Below, one piece after another: positions 6,835 to 16,704 of a stretch of 64,000 bases of DNA. The position numbers were made by a program, and so were the translations under genes. Within the stretch, counting starts at the first letter, position 1. Every line of letters begins with the position of its first letter. The notes below the pieces were generated by a model, which saw nothing but the letters and a program-made list of their open reading frames with translations, did no database searches and was not told where the DNA came from. Source of the DNA: Streptomyces aureocirculatus (lineage in GTDB: Bacteria; Actinomycetota; Actinomycetes; Streptomycetales; Streptomycetaceae); NCBI RefSeq assembly GCF_000720475.1, contig NZ_JOAP01000012.1, positions 1 to 64,000 of the forward strand, read 5' to 3'.

Positions 6835-9021
6835 CTAGTTCGGGTTCGTCTCGATCACGCCGACGCGCTCCGCGGGCGTCTTGCCCTGCAGCGCCTTGCC
6901 CATGGCCAGGGCGACGTCCGTCGGCTGTACGGGGGTCTTCTTGCCGTTGGCGCGCTCGATGAGCACGCCGTCGAAGATGTTGCCGTAGAGCTTCTTGAGC
7001 TCGACGAGGTCGTACGTCTGCGACAGCTTGCCGCCGCTGACGACCTTCACGCCGAGCACCTTCGGGAGCGACCTCGAGGGGCCGAACGGGATCTCGGCGC
7101 TGCCCGCCTTGACGGTGACGTTGGCGGACATCGCGGGCTTGGCGAAGCGCTTCATGAAGTCGTCGACCTCGGCGTTGGACACGGTCGGCCGACGGTCCGT
7201 GACCGGTACCGCGACCGTGCCCGCGCTGCCCGTCTCGACCTGCTTCTCGTACGCCTCGGCGATCGCCGTCGCCGCCTTCTCGGCGTCGATGCCCTTGCCC
7301 GCCTTGCCGTAGACGGGGACGGCCTTGCCGGGCACGAACTTGACCGTGCCCTCCTTGGCCGTGCCGGAGCCACCCGCGGAGCGCTCCAGGGCGGCCGCCA
7401 GCTTCTCCTCGTCCACCGGCATCTCGGGCTCGACGACGCGCTCGCCGCCGAAGAGGCTGCCGATCACCGAGACCGGGTTGTAGTCGCTGCCCGCGGCGGC
7501 GCGCACGGTGGCCTGGCTGTCCAGGGTGAGGCCCGCCTGGTCCGGCTTCAGGGTGACCTCGTCGCCGCCCACCGTCAGCTTCAGCGGCTTGTTCACGCGC
7601 TCGCCGAGGGCCGCGTCGAGCTTCTTCACGGCCTCGTCGCGGGTGCCGCCGCCGATGTCGACACCGAGGACGGTGGTGCCCTTCGGCACGTCGGCGTGGT
7701 TCATCAACAGGCCCGCGCCGTACGCCCCGCAGCCGATGACGACGGCCATACCGGCCAGCAGGACCAGTTTGTTGCGGCCCTTCTTCTTTTTGGGAGCGGG
7801 CGCGGCCGGCACGTTCGGCTGCACCGGCTCGGGCAGCTTGGGCGGTGTGTGCGGGCCCGGCTCGTCCAGGTGCGTGCCCGGCGCGAACGGCGAGCTCTGC
7901 GCGGGCGGTACGACCGGGATGCCGCTGGTGAGCGTGTCACCGGAGACGTTTCCGCCGGGGCCGCCGGGTGCGCCGGGACCGCCCGCCCCGGGTCCGCCGG
8001 ACGCGGGCGGGCGCAGGCCACCGGGTCCGGGAATCGGGCTCTGCGGGGTGAGGATGGCGGTGTCGTCGCTCAAGCGGCCGGGGCCACCGGGACCGCCAGG
8101 AACCCCGGGACCACCAGGGCCGCCCGGACCGCCGGGACCACCAAGACCGCCGGGACCACCCAGCGGGTCCGCCTCGCCGGGATAGGTGCCCGAGCCGTCG
8201 CCGTAGCCGTCGGAGCCCTCGGGGTAGCCGCCCTGTCCTCCCAGGGGTCCGGGTCCTCCCAGGGTCCCGGGCCCGCCCTGAGGCCCGGGCGGCAGCATCG
8301 GGCCGTCGCCGGTCACCGGCCCCCCGGTGGGTCCCGCGGGCCCGGAGGAGCCGTACTCGCCCTCGCCGCCGGAGAAGTACGGCAGGTCGTCGCGCTGCGG
8401 TTCCCCGCCGGGCCCGCCGCTGCCGAGGGGCCCGGCGGCGACGGCACCCGACACGTCGTACGCACCGGTATCACCGCCACCGCTGCCCGACGAGGCGCCT
8501 CCGCCCTTGGGCGCGGCGCCCTTGCGCGGCGCGAACCAGTCGCTGGTCTTCTCGTCGCCGTCGTCGCCATCGGCCGAGTTCCGCGGCGACGCGGCGGAAC
8601 CGGACCCCGACGGCGCGGGCGAGGCGGGAGCCGAGGACCTGGGCGCGGCCGAAGGACCGGAGAGAGGGGTGCCCGCGCCGCCAATGCTGCTGCTCGGACC
8701 CGTGTTCCCGGCGCCGTCCGCGCGCCGGTCGTCGGCGTCTCTGTCGCCTCTTTCGCCGTCGGAGTCGCCGACCGGCGTGCGCATGACGACCGGCGGGATG
8801 GGCCGCGACCCGGGGATGTTGATCCGGATACGGGTCGTCAGCGTGGTCTCGGTCTTGGGTTCGCCGGACCGCTCGCCGCCGGCACCGGTGCCGGCGCCGT
8901 CCGGGCCGCCCTCTGGCGTGCCGCCCTGTGCGGGCGAGCCGTACGGCGGCGTCCCCGAGGGGTACGCGGCTCCCGCGCGCCCCTGGGGACCGGAGGACGA
9001 ACTGTCAGTTTCACGACTCAA
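6835..9021 (-). CDS. Single-pass membrane protein with peptidoglycan-binding domain and long Gly/Pro-rich tail
   Basis: A 728-residue protein in three parts. Residues 1 to about 400 are low-complexity Gly/Pro/Ser/Ala, including a collagen-like run of GPG-type triplets near 230-320. A basic stop-transfer KKKKGRNK and one transmembrane helix follow at about 414-437. The external C-terminal half repeats units such as TVLGVDIGGGTRDEAVKKLD and matches the putative peptidoglycan-binding (PG_binding_4/VanW-associated) type; the VanW core itself was not recognised. A role at the cell wall is inferred. It is the last gene of a minus-strand run that begins with mshB. Confidence 0.8.
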   Translation of the reverse strand: MSRETDSSSSGPQGRAGAAYPSGTPPYGSPAQGGTPEGGPDGAGTGAGGERSGEPKTETTLTTRIRINIPGSRPIPPVVMRTPVGDSDGERGDRDADDRRADGAGNTGPSSSIGGAGTPLSGPSAAPRSSAPASPAPSGSGSAASPRNSADGDDGDEKTSDWFAPRKGAAPKGGGASSGSGGGDTGAYDVSGAVAAGPLGSGGPGGEPQRDDLPYFSGGEGEYGSSGPAGPTGGPVTGDGPMLPPGPQGGPGTLGGPGPLGGQGGYPEGSDGYGDGSGTYPGEADPLGGPGGLGGPGGPGGPGGPGVPGGPGGPGRLSDDTAILTPQSPIPGPGGLRPPASGGPGAGGPGAPGGPGGNVSGDTLTSGIPVVPPAQSSPFAPGTHLDEPGPHTPPKLPEPVQPNVPAAPAPKKKKGRNKLVLLAGMAVVIGCGAYGAGLLMNHADVPKGTTVLGVDIGGGTRDEAVKKLDAALGERVNKPLKLTVGGDEVTLKPDQAGLTLDSQATVRAAAGSDYNPVSVIGSLFGGERVVEPEMPVDEEKLAAALERSAGGSGTAKEGTVKFVPGKAVPVYGKAGKGIDAEKAATAIAEAYEKQVETGSAGTVAVPVTDRRPTVSNAEVDDFMKRFAKPAMSANVTVKAGSAEIPFGPSRSLPKVLGVKVVSGGKLSQTYDLVELKKLYGNIFDGVLIERANGKKTPVQPTDVALAMGKALQGKTPAERVGVIETNPN

Positions 9022-9161
9022 GGCAGGTTCTCCTGGTTGGCTCCACCGCCCGTCTCGACCACTCGGGCGGCTCGGCGGCGCGCACCACCATACTGGCCGC
9101 CGCCCACGGACTTCCCGTGACCGGCGTCAAACCCATGCGCGACACGGGCTCAAGTGGTACG

Positions 9162-9776
9162 TCACTTGCCAAGTCGGGCGTCGGACGCGCCCGGTTGCGG
9201 TGACTGCCCGAGGGTGGCACACATCACAGCGACGCCCATACCGCCCAGCAAAAAGACGTACGAGCCCACCCCGGCACCGAACACGAAGTCGCCTTCCGGG
9301 CGCGTCGCGGTCAGGAACATCACGGCGACGAGCCAGCCCGCGGCGGGCGCCACGGCTCCGCCGCGGGTGCCGGTGGCACGCGAGCCGCCGTAGAAGGCAC
9401 CGGCGGAACCGACGAGCGCGAGCAGCAACCCGCCGGGCGCCCAGGCCTGTTGGACGAGCGCGCCCGCCACCCCGACGGCCGCGCCGAGTACGAAGAGGCC
9501 CGCGTAGGCCCCGAGGCGGGCGGCGTCGAGGGGCCGCGCGAGGAAGCTTCCGGCGCCGGCGGGCGGACGGGCACCACCGGCGGGGGCAGCCGCGCCGCCC
9601 GCCGCCTTGCCGGACTTTCCTGTCTTCTCAGACTTTCCGGTCTTTCTGGGCTTCCCGGGCTCTCCGGACGCGACGGTGGACGTTCCCCCGGACGCGGCTC
9701 GGTTTGGCCGAGAAGATCCCTTCGACTGTGCCGACGCCTTGGACCGCTGTGCCGATGCCTTGGACCGCGCGCTCAC
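9162..9776 (-). CDS. DUF6113-like membrane protein
   Basis: A 204-residue protein with a Lys/Ser/Ala-rich N-terminal tail (residues 1-75) and about four hydrophobic helices afterwards (for example [19 protein letters not shown] and [18 protein letters not shown]). It resembles the actinobacterial DUF6113 family as I recall it; function unknown. Its start overlaps the mshB stop by four bases, so it is translationally coupled to mycothiol biosynthesis, though a direct role is not implied by sequence. Confidence 0.78.
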   Translation of the reverse strand: MSARSKASAQRSKASAQSKGSSRPNRAASGGTSTVASGEPGKPRKTGKSEKTGKSGKAAGGAAAPAGGARPPAGAGSFLARPLDAARLGAYAGLFVLGAAVGVAGALVQQAWAPGGLLLALVGSAGAFYGGSRATGTRGGAVAPAAGWLVAVMFLTATRPEGDFVFGAGVGSYVFLLGGMGVAVMCATLGQSPQPGASDARLGK

Positions 9777-10753
9777 TTCGCGCCCTCCGTCTCGACGCCC
9801 GCCACGTCGAGGCCCACGACCGGTTCCGCGGCCGGTTCCACGACCGGTCCCGCCGCCGGTCCCACGTCGAGGCCCGCGAACAGATCCCTCTCGCGTCCAC
9901 CGTCCACCGTGCCCGCCTCGCCTCTCACCAGCTCGTAGTACTCCACGTCGAAAATCGGCTGTGCCAGGCCGTTGGACAGCACGAACAGCGGCTCGTGGAC
10001 CTCGATCTGGGTCGCGTGGGCCCGCATCGCCGCCGCCTTGGCCGCACCGTACGCCCGCCCGTCGATCTCCGTCGTGACGCGCGCGTCGTCGGTCAGGCCA
10101 GGTACGTCACCCGCCGTGGCGGCGGCCGTGAACGGCGAGTCCGGCAGCGCGTCCGCGAGGCGCAGGAAGCCCGCCTCGACCGCCGAGCGTGGCGCACGGT
10201 TCCAGTAGACCTTGGCGACGGCGTGCGCCTCGCCGAGGTCGGCGCGGAAGCGCGGCTCGGCCGCGAGGTCCACGGCGCGCATGGCGACCCGGTGGGCCTG
10301 GATGTGGTCGGGGTGGCCGTAGCCGCCGTCCGGGTCATAGGTGACGAGGACCTGCGGGCGCACCTCGCGGAGCACCGCCACGAGGTGGGCCGCCGCCTCG
10401 TCGAGGTCGGCGGACCAGAACGCTCCGGTCCTGCGGTTCTGCTCGGTGCCCATCATCCCGGAGTCGCGATAGCGGCCGGGACCGCCGAGGAAGCGGTGGT
10501 CGGCGACGCCGAGCTCCTTCATGGCGGCGCCGAGCTCACCGACGCGGTACGGGCCGAGCGCGTCCTCGCGGTCGGCGGCCAGGTGCGCGAGGGCGGGCGG
10601 GATGACCTCGCCCTCCTCGCCGAGCGTGCAGGTCACCACCGTGACTCGGGCGCCCTCGGCCGCGTACCTGGCCATGGTCGCGCCATTGTTGATCGACTCG
10701 TCGTCGGGGTGCGCGTGCACGAGCAGCAGGCGCCGGGCGGGCTGTTCCGTCAT
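9773..10753 (-). CDS. mshB: MshB, GlcNAc-Ins deacetylase of mycothiol biosynthesis
   Basis: A 326-residue zinc deacetylase of the LmbE/PIG-L family. It has the metal-binding HAHPDDE (13-19) and the downstream [12 protein letters not shown] that supplies the third ligand, plus TLGEEGEV and [13 protein letters not shown], which distinguish MshB from Mca. MshB removes the acetyl group from 1-O-(2-acetamido-2-deoxy-glucopyranosyl)-myo-inositol in mycothiol synthesis. Mycothiol is the actinobacterial thiol, which agrees with the inferred host. The ATG at 10753 begins [13 protein letters not shown]. It leads a minus-strand set with the DUF6113-like and peptidoglycan-binding genes. Confidence 0.95.
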   Translation of the reverse strand: MTEQPARRLLLVHAHPDDESINNGATMARYAAEGARVTVVTCTLGEEGEVIPPALAHLAADREDALGPYRVGELGAAMKELGVADHRFLGGPGRYRDSGMMGTEQNRRTGAFWSADLDEAAAHLVAVLREVRPQVLVTYDPDGGYGHPDHIQAHRVAMRAVDLAAEPRFRADLGEAHAVAKVYWNRAPRSAVEAGFLRLADALPDSPFTAAATAGDVPGLTDDARVTTEIDGRAYGAAKAAAMRAHATQIEVHEPLFVLSNGLAQPIFDVEYYELVRGEAGTVDGGRERDLFAGLDVGPAAGPVVEPAAEPVVGLDVAGVETEGAK

Positions 10754-10882
10754 GGGAACAGCCTACGAGCCCGGCGCGCACGTCTCACCGGCCCGGCGCG
10801 CACGTCCCGCCAGGCCGACGCCCCCGCACCACCCGCGCCCCCGGTACCTCCCCTGCCGCTCCCCGGCGGCTCCTCGGTGCCG

Positions 10883-11086
10883 TCAGAAGTTGATGTCCTC
10901 GATGACCCCCGCGAGGTTCGTCGACAGCTCGTCGATGGTCGGCGCGAGCGACGAGCTGGCGAGATAGAAACCGAGCAGCGCGCACACGATCGCGTGGATC
11001 GTCTTGAGCCCCTGTTTCCGCACCATCATGACCACGATGATCGCCAGCAGCAGCACCACCGATACCGAGACTGCCACGCGGTTCAC
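10883..11086 (-). CDS. Small membrane protein, unknown function
   Basis: A 67-residue protein with two hydrophobic segments (about 4-22 and 29-48) separated by the basic turn VRKQGLKT. The C-terminal half ends TIDELSTNLAGVIEDINF. The reverse complement of the bases just past 11086 gives GGGAGGTGAACC before the ATG, a good ribosome site, so the gene is credible despite its size. I do not recognise the family. It sits upstream of mshB on the same strand, but about 130 bases separate them, so it may be its own unit. Confidence 0.72.
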   Translation of the reverse strand: MNRVAVSVSVVLLLAIIVVMMVRKQGLKTIHAIVCALLGFYLASSSLAPTIDELSTNLAGVIEDINF

Positions 11087-11288
11087 CTCCCATTCCCATG
11101 ACCCGACAACGTTCCGACCAACTGCCCCCGAGTCGCCCCGGGGCCGCCCCCTGCGTCCGGCCGACGGGACCCAACTCGCCGTGCCAGCAAGGTCATACCC
11201 ACCAAGTGCTACGGATCATAACTATGTGTCGAGCCACATGAGTCGGAGCACCGCAGCACAAGGGGCGCATGAGCCATAGGCTCAGAGA

Positions 11289-13466
11289 ATGACCACCGAG
11301 ACCCCCGAAACCGACGGGCCCCCCGAAGGCTCCGCGCAGCGGCTTTCCTTCCCGCGTCAGCACGCCAGGACACAGCGCTTCTCCCTGGGCGCGCCCCGCG
11401 CCTTCACCGTGGCTCCCGACGGCTCCCGAGTCGTCTTCGTACGCTCCGCGTCCGGCACCGACAGGACCGGCATGCTGTGGGTCCTCGACCTCACGGACGG
11501 GGGCTCGGTCGAACGTGTGGCCGCCGACCCGCGGACGCTCCTCGGCGGTGCGGCCGAGCGGCTCTCGGCGGCGGAGCGGGCGCGGCGCGAGCGCAGCCGC
11601 GAGAGCGGCTCGGGCATCGTCGGCTACGCCACCGACGCGGCCGTGGAGCTCGCGGCCTTCGCCCTTTCCGGGAAGCTGTTCGCCGCTGAGCTGCGCGCGG
11701 GCACCGCGCGCGAACTGCCCGCGCCCGCCCCCGTGATAGATCCGCGCCCCTCTCCCGACGGCCGCCACATCGCGTACGTGTCCCGGGGCGCCCTGCGCGT
11801 CGTGGCCGCCGACGGCGGGGACGACCGGGCGCTCGCGGCACCGGACGCGGTGGAGGCGGACACGGTGACCTACGGTCTCGCGGAGTTCATCGCGGCCGAG
11901 GAGATGGACCGCTCCCGGGGTTTCTGGTGGTCGCCCGAGTCCGACCGCCTCCTGGTCGCACGGGTCGACGACGCCCCCGTACAGCGCTGGTGGATCGCGG
12001 ATCCGGCGCATCCGGACCGGGAGCCGACATCGATCGCCTATCCAAGTGCGGGCACCGACAACGCGGACGTGCGGCTGTTCGTGGTGGGCCTGGACGGGGT
12101 GCGCACGGAGGTCGTGTGGGACCGGGCCCGGTATCCGTATCTGGCGCGGGTGCACTGGTCCTCAAGCGGCGCTCCGCTGCTCCTGGTGCAGGCAAGGGAC
12201 CAGCGCAGCGCGCTGTACCTGGCGGTGGACGCGGAGAACGGTTCGACGCGGATGGTGCACGCCGACGAGGACGACGACTGGCTGGAACTCCATCCCGGTG
12301 TGCCCTGCTGGTCGCCGAGCGGACGCCTTGTCCGGATCGCGGACGAGGGCGGCGCGCGGGTCCTCGCCTGGGGCGACCGGCCGCTGACGGGACCTCAGTT
12401 GCAGCTTCGCGCGGTGCTCGACGTGACCGAGGACTCCGCGCTGATCTCGGCGTCAGCGGGCGAGGGCGCCGCCGATCCCGAGCTCGGCGAGGTGCACGTC
12501 TACCGGGTCAACGAGTTGGGCGTGGAACGCGTATCCCAGGAGCCCGGGGTGCACTCGGCGGTGCGCGCGGGCGACGTCACCGTATTGGTTTCGGCCACTC
12601 TCGACGAGCCCGGCACCCGTGTGTCCGTGCTCCGCGACGGCAAACAGGTGACGACCGTCGCCTCACACGCCCAGCGGCCGGGGCTCACCCCGCGCGTGAC
12701 ACTCACCGAAGGGGGCGCACGGCGGATCCCGTGCGCCGTGCTGCTCCCCACGGGGTACGACCCGGAGGTGTCGGGACCGCTTCCCGTACTCATGGATCCG
12801 TACGGCGGTCCGCACGGCCAGCGCGTACTGAGGGCCCACAACGTCCACCTCACCTCGCAGTGGTTCGCCGACCAGGGCTTCGCCGTCGTCGTCGCCGACG
12901 GGCGCGGTACGCCGGGGCGCTCGCCCGCCTGGGAGAAGGCGGTCAAGGGAGATCTCACGCGCACGCTCGACGACCAGGTGGAGGCGCTGCACGCGCTCGC
13001 CGAGCGGTTCCCGCTCGACCTCGGCCGGGTGGCGATGCGCGGCTGGTCCTTCGGCGGTTATCTCTCCGCGATGGCCGCGTTGCGGCGGCCCGACGTCTTC
13101 CACGCCGCGGTGGTGGGGGCGCCCGTCACCGATCTGCGTCTCTACGACACCCACTACCAGGAGCGCTACCTGGGCGATCCGCGCACCTCCCCCGACGCCT
13201 ACCGGAACAGTTCCCTCGTCTGCGACGACGGGCTCGTCGATCCCGGGGAGCCGCACCGTCCCCTCCTCATCGTGCACGGCCTGGCCGACGACAACGTCGT
13301 CGTCGCCCACGCCCTGCGGCTCTCCTCGGCCCTGCTCGCCGCCGGCCGCCCGCACGAGGTCCTGCCCCTCTCCGGGGTCACCCACATGACCCCCCAGGAA
13401 CAGGTCGCCGAAAACCTCCTCCTCCTCCAGGTCGACTTCCTGAAGCGGTCGCTGGGCTTGTCCTAG
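11289..13466 (+). CDS. S9 family peptidase (DPP IV/prolyl oligopeptidase type)
   Basis: A 725-residue serine peptidase. The N-terminal part (about 40-470) reads as a DPP IV-type beta-propeller, including RGFWWSPESDRLL. The C-terminal alpha/beta hydrolase domain has the nucleophile S587 in GWSFGGYLSA, Asp667/668 in HGLADDNVV and His699 in SGVTHMTP. No signal peptide is visible, so it is probably cytoplasmic, cleaving short peptides. Next door are two oligopeptide importers pointing towards it, so processing of imported peptides is a reasonable inference. The ATG at 11289 is followed by an acidic low-complexity leader (TTETPETDGPPEG). Confidence 0.93.
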   Translation: MTTETPETDGPPEGSAQRLSFPRQHARTQRFSLGAPRAFTVAPDGSRVVFVRSASGTDRTGMLWVLDLTDGGSVERVAADPRTLLGGAAERLSAAERARRERSRESGSGIVGYATDAAVELAAFALSGKLFAAELRAGTARELPAPAPVIDPRPSPDGRHIAYVSRGALRVVAADGGDDRALAAPDAVEADTVTYGLAEFIAAEEMDRSRGFWWSPESDRLLVARVDDAPVQRWWIADPAHPDREPTSIAYPSAGTDNADVRLFVVGLDGVRTEVVWDRARYPYLARVHWSSSGAPLLLVQARDQRSALYLAVDAENGSTRMVHADEDDDWLELHPGVPCWSPSGRLVRIADEGGARVLAWGDRPLTGPQLQLRAVLDVTEDSALISASAGEGAADPELGEVHVYRVNELGVERVSQEPGVHSAVRAGDVTVLVSATLDEPGTRVSVLRDGKQVTTVASHAQRPGLTPRVTLTEGGARRIPCAVLLPTGYDPEVSGPLPVLMDPYGGPHGQRVLRAHNVHLTSQWFADQGFAVVVADGRGTPGRSPAWEKAVKGDLTRTLDDQVEALHALAERFPLDLGRVAMRGWSFGGYLSAMAALRRPDVFHAAVVGAPVTDLRLYDTHYQERYLGDPRTSPDAYRNSSLVCDDGLVDPGEPHRPLLIVHGLADDNVVVAHALRLSSALLAAGRPHEVLPLSGVTHMTPQEQVAENLLLLQVDFLKRSLGLS

Positions 13467-13497
13467 CGGGGGCTCCCCGATCCCGCCCCTTCCCGAA

Positions 13498-13611
13498 CTG
13501 GGGCTCCGCCCCAGACCCCGCTCCTCAAACGCCGGAAGGGCTATTCATAGCCCGTCCGGCGATTGAGGACGAGGCCGCAGGCCGATAACGGGGTCTGGGG
13601 CGGAGCCCCAG
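13498..13611. terminator. Large nested palindromic terminator between convergent genes
   Basis: Outer arms of 23 bases (13498-13520 and 13589-13611) are exact reverse complements. Inside is a second hairpin, arms 13523-13542 and 13549-13568, with two mismatches and loop ATTCAT. The inner arms carry the CCTCAATCGCCGGACGGGCT-type sequence that recurs at 27.9-28.1 kb and 30.9 kb. The element separates the S9 peptidase from the convergent oligopeptide ABC operon and would terminate both. Such dispersed palindromes are common after Streptomyces genes. Confidence 0.88.
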
Positions 13612-13632
13612 TATCGGAGAAGGGGCGAAGGC

Positions 13633-14655
13633 TCACGGCACCACGTGCTTCTCCTCCGCGAAATGGCACGCGGAATCATGCGCCGCGGGCCCCTCGACCC
13701 CACGGAACTCCGCCGGAACGGCAAGCAGCGGAACCTCCAGGGCACACCGCTCCCGCGCCTTCCAGCACCGAGTGCGAAACCGGCACCCGGAAGGCGGATT
13801 GGCGGGCGAGGGCACATCCCCGCTCAGAATGATCCGTTCACGATGCTCCCGCGCCAGCGGATCCGGCACGGGCACCGCCGAGAGCAACGCCTGCGTATAG
13901 GGATGCGTCGGATGCTCGTAGATCTCCGCGTCGGTGCCGGTCTCGACGATCCGCCCGAGGTACATGACCCCGACCCGGTCGGAGATGTGCCGCACGATCG
14001 ACAGGTCGTGGGCGATGAACACGTACGAGAGATCGAACTCGCTCTGCAGCTTCTCAAGGAGGTTCACGACCTGCGCCTGCACGGACACGTCGAGCGCGGA
14101 GACGGGCTCGTCGGCGACGATGACCTCGGGCCGCAGCGCGAGCCCGCGCGCGATGCCGATGCGCTGCCGCTGCCCGCCGGAGAACTGGTGGGGGTAGCGG
14201 TTGATGTACTCGGGGTTGAGGCCCACCACGTCCAGGAGTTCCCGCACCCGCGCCCGCCGCGAACCCTTCGGCGCCACCTCCGGGTGGATCTCGTACGGCT
14301 CCCCGATGATGTCGCCGACCGTCATCCGCGGGTTCAGGGAGGTGTAGGGGTCCTGGAACACCATCTGGATGTTGCGGCGGACCGCCCGCAGCGCGCGCCC
14401 GGACAGCTTGGTGATGTCCTCGCCCCGGTAGTGGATGTGCCCGGCGGTCGGCCGTTCCAGGTTGACGAGCATCTTGGCGACCGTGGACTTCCCGCAGCCG
14501 GACTCGCCGACGATGCCGAGCGTCTCGCCACGCCCGAGCGCGAAGTCCACGCCGTCGACGGCCTTGACCGCGCCGATCTGCCGTTTGATCACGATCCCCT
14601 GGGTGAGCGGATAGTGCTTCACGAGCCCCCGCACCTCCAGGATGGGCTCAGCCAC
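13633..14655 (-). CDS. Oligopeptide ABC importer ATPase, OppF/DppF type (operon B)
   Basis: A 340-residue ATPase. It has Walker [10 protein letters not shown], signature [16 protein letters not shown], Walker [14 protein letters not shown]-loop [10 protein letters not shown], and the C-terminal oligopeptide-transporter extension with clustered cysteines ([15 protein letters not shown]) seen in OppD/OppF proteins. It is the last gene of the distal operon and overlaps the preceding ATPase gene by eight bases. It is very similar to the ATPase at 19461-20609. The partner is the OppD-type ATPase next to it. Confidence 0.94.
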   Translation of the reverse strand: MAEPILEVRGLVKHYPLTQGIVIKRQIGAVKAVDGVDFALGRGETLGIVGESGCGKSTVAKMLVNLERPTAGHIHYRGEDITKLSGRALRAVRRNIQMVFQDPYTSLNPRMTVGDIIGEPYEIHPEVAPKGSRRARVRELLDVVGLNPEYINRYPHQFSGGQRQRIGIARGLALRPEVIVADEPVSALDVSVQAQVVNLLEKLQSEFDLSYVFIAHDLSIVRHISDRVGVMYLGRIVETGTDAEIYEHPTHPYTQALLSAVPVPDPLAREHRERIILSGDVPSPANPPSGCRFRTRCWKARERCALEVPLLAVPAEFRGVEGPAAHDSACHFAEEKHVVP

Positions 14656-15691
14656 GGAGGGTCTCCTTCCAGAAGTGGCAGGCGCTGCGGCGCTCCGCCG
14701 TGAGTCCCTCGTACGTGACGTGGAACAGGGGCGGGTCCTCGATGCGGCACACGTCCTGGGCCATCGGGCAGCGCGGGTTGAAGGCGCAGCCTGGCGGGAT
14801 GTCCATGAGGTTGGGCGGCAGGCCCTTGATGGCGAAGAGGTCCTGGCCCTTCTGGTCGAGGCGCGGGATGGATTCGAGGAGGCCCTTGGTGTACGGGTGG
14901 GCGGGGGCCCGGTAGATCTCGTGCACCGGCGCGGTCTCCACGATCCGGCCCGCGTACATCACCGCGATCCTGTCGGCGACGTCCGCGACCACGCCCAGGT
15001 CATGGGTGATCAGGATGAGGCCCATGTGCAGCTCGCGCTGGAGTTCCGCGAGCAGGTCCATGACCTGGGCCTGGACCGTGACGTCGAGGGCCGTGGTCGG
15101 CTCGTCGGCGATGATCAGGGACGGTTCGAGCGCCATCGCCATGGCGATCATGATGCGCTGGCGCATGCCGCCGCTGAACTGGTGCGGGTACTGGGTGACG
15201 CGCTCCCTGGCGGCGGGGATGCGGACCCGGTCCATGAGTTCGACGGCCTTGGCACGGGCGTCCTTGCGGGACATGCCGCGGTGTACGACGAACATCTCGC
15301 CGAGCTGGTCGCCGACGCTGAGCACGGGGTTCAGGGAGCTGAGCGCGTCCTGGAAGATCATGGCCATGTCCGCACCGCGGATCTTGCGCCGCTCCTCCTC
15401 CTTCAGCTTCAGGAGGTCCTGGCCGCGGAAGAGGATCTCGCCGGAGGTGATGCGTCCCGGCGGGACGTCGAGGATGCCCATGACGGCCTGGGCGGTGACG
15501 GACTTGCCGGAGCCGGACTCACCGAGCACGGCGAGCGTCTCCCCCGCCGCCACCGCGTAGTCGACGCCGTTGACGGCCTTGGCGACCCCGTCGCGGGTGT
15601 GGAACTCCACGCGCAGGTCGCGCACTTCGAGCAGAGTGGACGCGGGGGGCGGCGCGGTCGCAGCGGTTGCCCTGGACGCGGGTGTGGCCAT
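14648..15691 (-). CDS. Oligopeptide ABC importer ATPase, OppD/DppD type (operon B)
   Basis: A 347-residue ATPase with Walker [10 protein letters not shown], signature [16 protein letters not shown], Walker [14 protein letters not shown]-loop [10 protein letters not shown] and a C-terminal Cys cluster ([15 protein letters not shown]). The open frame runs on to 16528 through the permease gene, but the ATG at 15691 ([10 protein letters not shown]) lies just after the permease stop at 15697 and matches the start of its paralogue. It couples ATP hydrolysis to peptide import together with the OppF-type subunit. Confidence 0.94.
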   Translation of the reverse strand: MATPASRATAATAPPPASTLLEVRDLRVEFHTRDGVAKAVNGVDYAVAAGETLAVLGESGSGKSVTAQAVMGILDVPPGRITSGEILFRGQDLLKLKEEERRKIRGADMAMIFQDALSSLNPVLSVGDQLGEMFVVHRGMSRKDARAKAVELMDRVRIPAARERVTQYPHQFSGGMRQRIMIAMAMALEPSLIIADEPTTALDVTVQAQVMDLLAELQRELHMGLILITHDLGVVADVADRIAVMYAGRIVETAPVHEIYRAPAHPYTKGLLESIPRLDQKGQDLFAIKGLPPNLMDIPPGCAFNPRCPMAQDVCRIEDPPLFHVTYEGLTAERRSACHFWKETLRG

Positions 15692-15696
15692 GGCGC

Positions 15697-16704
15697 CTAC
15701 CTCAGCTTGGGGTCGAGGGCGTCGCGCACCGCGTCGCCGAGCATGATGAACGCGAGCACGGTGACCGCGAGGGCGCCCGCCGGCCAGAGCAGCATGTGCG
15801 GCGCGTTGCGGATGTACTGGGACGCGGCGGAGATGTCGATGCCCCAGCTCACCGTGGGCGGCTTCAGGCCCACGCCCAGGTACGACAGGGTCGCTTCGAG
15901 GGCGATGTACGTACCGAGCGCGATGGTCGCGACGACGATGACCGGGGCGACGGCGTTGGGGGCGATGTGGCGCAGGAGCATCCGCGCGTTGGAGGCGCCG
16001 AGGGCGCGGGCGGCCTGGACGTAGTCGTGCTGTTTGGCGGTGATGACGGAGCCGCGGGCGATGCGGGAGATCTGCGGCCAGCCGAGAAGCACCATGAAGC
16101 CGATCACCGGCCAGACGGTGTTGCTGGTGACCACGGAGAGCAGCACGAGGCCGCCGAGGACGACGGGGATGGCGAAGAAGACGTCGGTGATGCGGGAGAG
16201 GATCGCGTCCCACACCCCGCCGAAGAACCCGGCGAGCCCGCCGAGGACGCTGCCGAGGACCGCGACGCCGAGGGTGGCGCAGACCCCGACGGTGACGGAG
16301 GCGCGGGCGCCGTACACCGTCCTGGTGTAGACGTCGCAGCCCTGCCCGTTGAAGCCGAAGGGGTGGCCGGGCGACGAGCCCTTCTGGGCGTTGGCGAGGT
16401 CGCAGTCGAGCGGGTCGCCGGAGGTGATCGCCGAGGGCCACAGCGAGATGAGGACCAGAAACAGAATGATCAGCCCGGACACGAGGAACACCGGGTTGCG
16501 GCGCAGGTCGCGCCAGGCGTCGGACCACAGGCTGCGGGCGGGGGCACTGGGCCCTCCGCGGGGCCCGCCACCGGGTCCGGCCCCCGGCCCGGCCCCGGCC
16601 TCGCCCGCCGCGAGTGTCGTCGCCTCGCTCGCGGCGAGGTCCATCGCGCCGCCCATGCCGGTGCCTGCGACGGCTCCCTCGGCGGGCTCGTGGGGTTCAG
16701 GCAT
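15697..16704 (-). CDS. Oligopeptide ABC permease, OppC/DppC type (operon B)
   Basis: A 335-residue inner-membrane permease. A Gly/Ala/Pro-rich N-terminal tail of about 65 residues precedes six hydrophobic segments. The EAA-type loop is near KQHDYVQAARALGASNARML. The C-terminal FIMLGDAVRDALDPKLR is typical of DppC proteins. The ATG at 16704 overlaps the upstream permease gene by eight bases. The same arrangement is repeated in the other operon, where the paralogue has a shorter tail. Confidence 0.93.
   Translation of the reverse strand: MPEPHEPAEGAVAGTGMGGAMDLAASEATTLAAGEAGAGPGAGPGGGPRGGPSAPARSLWSDAWRDLRRNPVFLVSGLIILFLVLISLWPSAITSGDPLDCDLANAQKGSSPGHPFGFNGQGCDVYTRTVYGARASVTVGVCATLGVAVLGSVLGGLAGFFGGVWDAILSRITDVFFAIPVVLGGLVLLSVVTSNTVWPVIGFMVLLGWPQISRIARGSVITAKQHDYVQAARALGASNARMLLRHIAPNAVAPVIVVATIALGTYIALEATLSYLGVGLKPPTVSWGIDISAASQYIRNAPHMLLWPAGALAVTVLAFIMLGDAVRDALDPKLR

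Noticed and set aside
8327..11101. A 924-codon open frame on the + strand
   Set aside because: It is antisense to mshB and two membrane-protein genes, its product is Pro/Arg/Ala-rich and matches no family. It is a shadow of high-GC coding.
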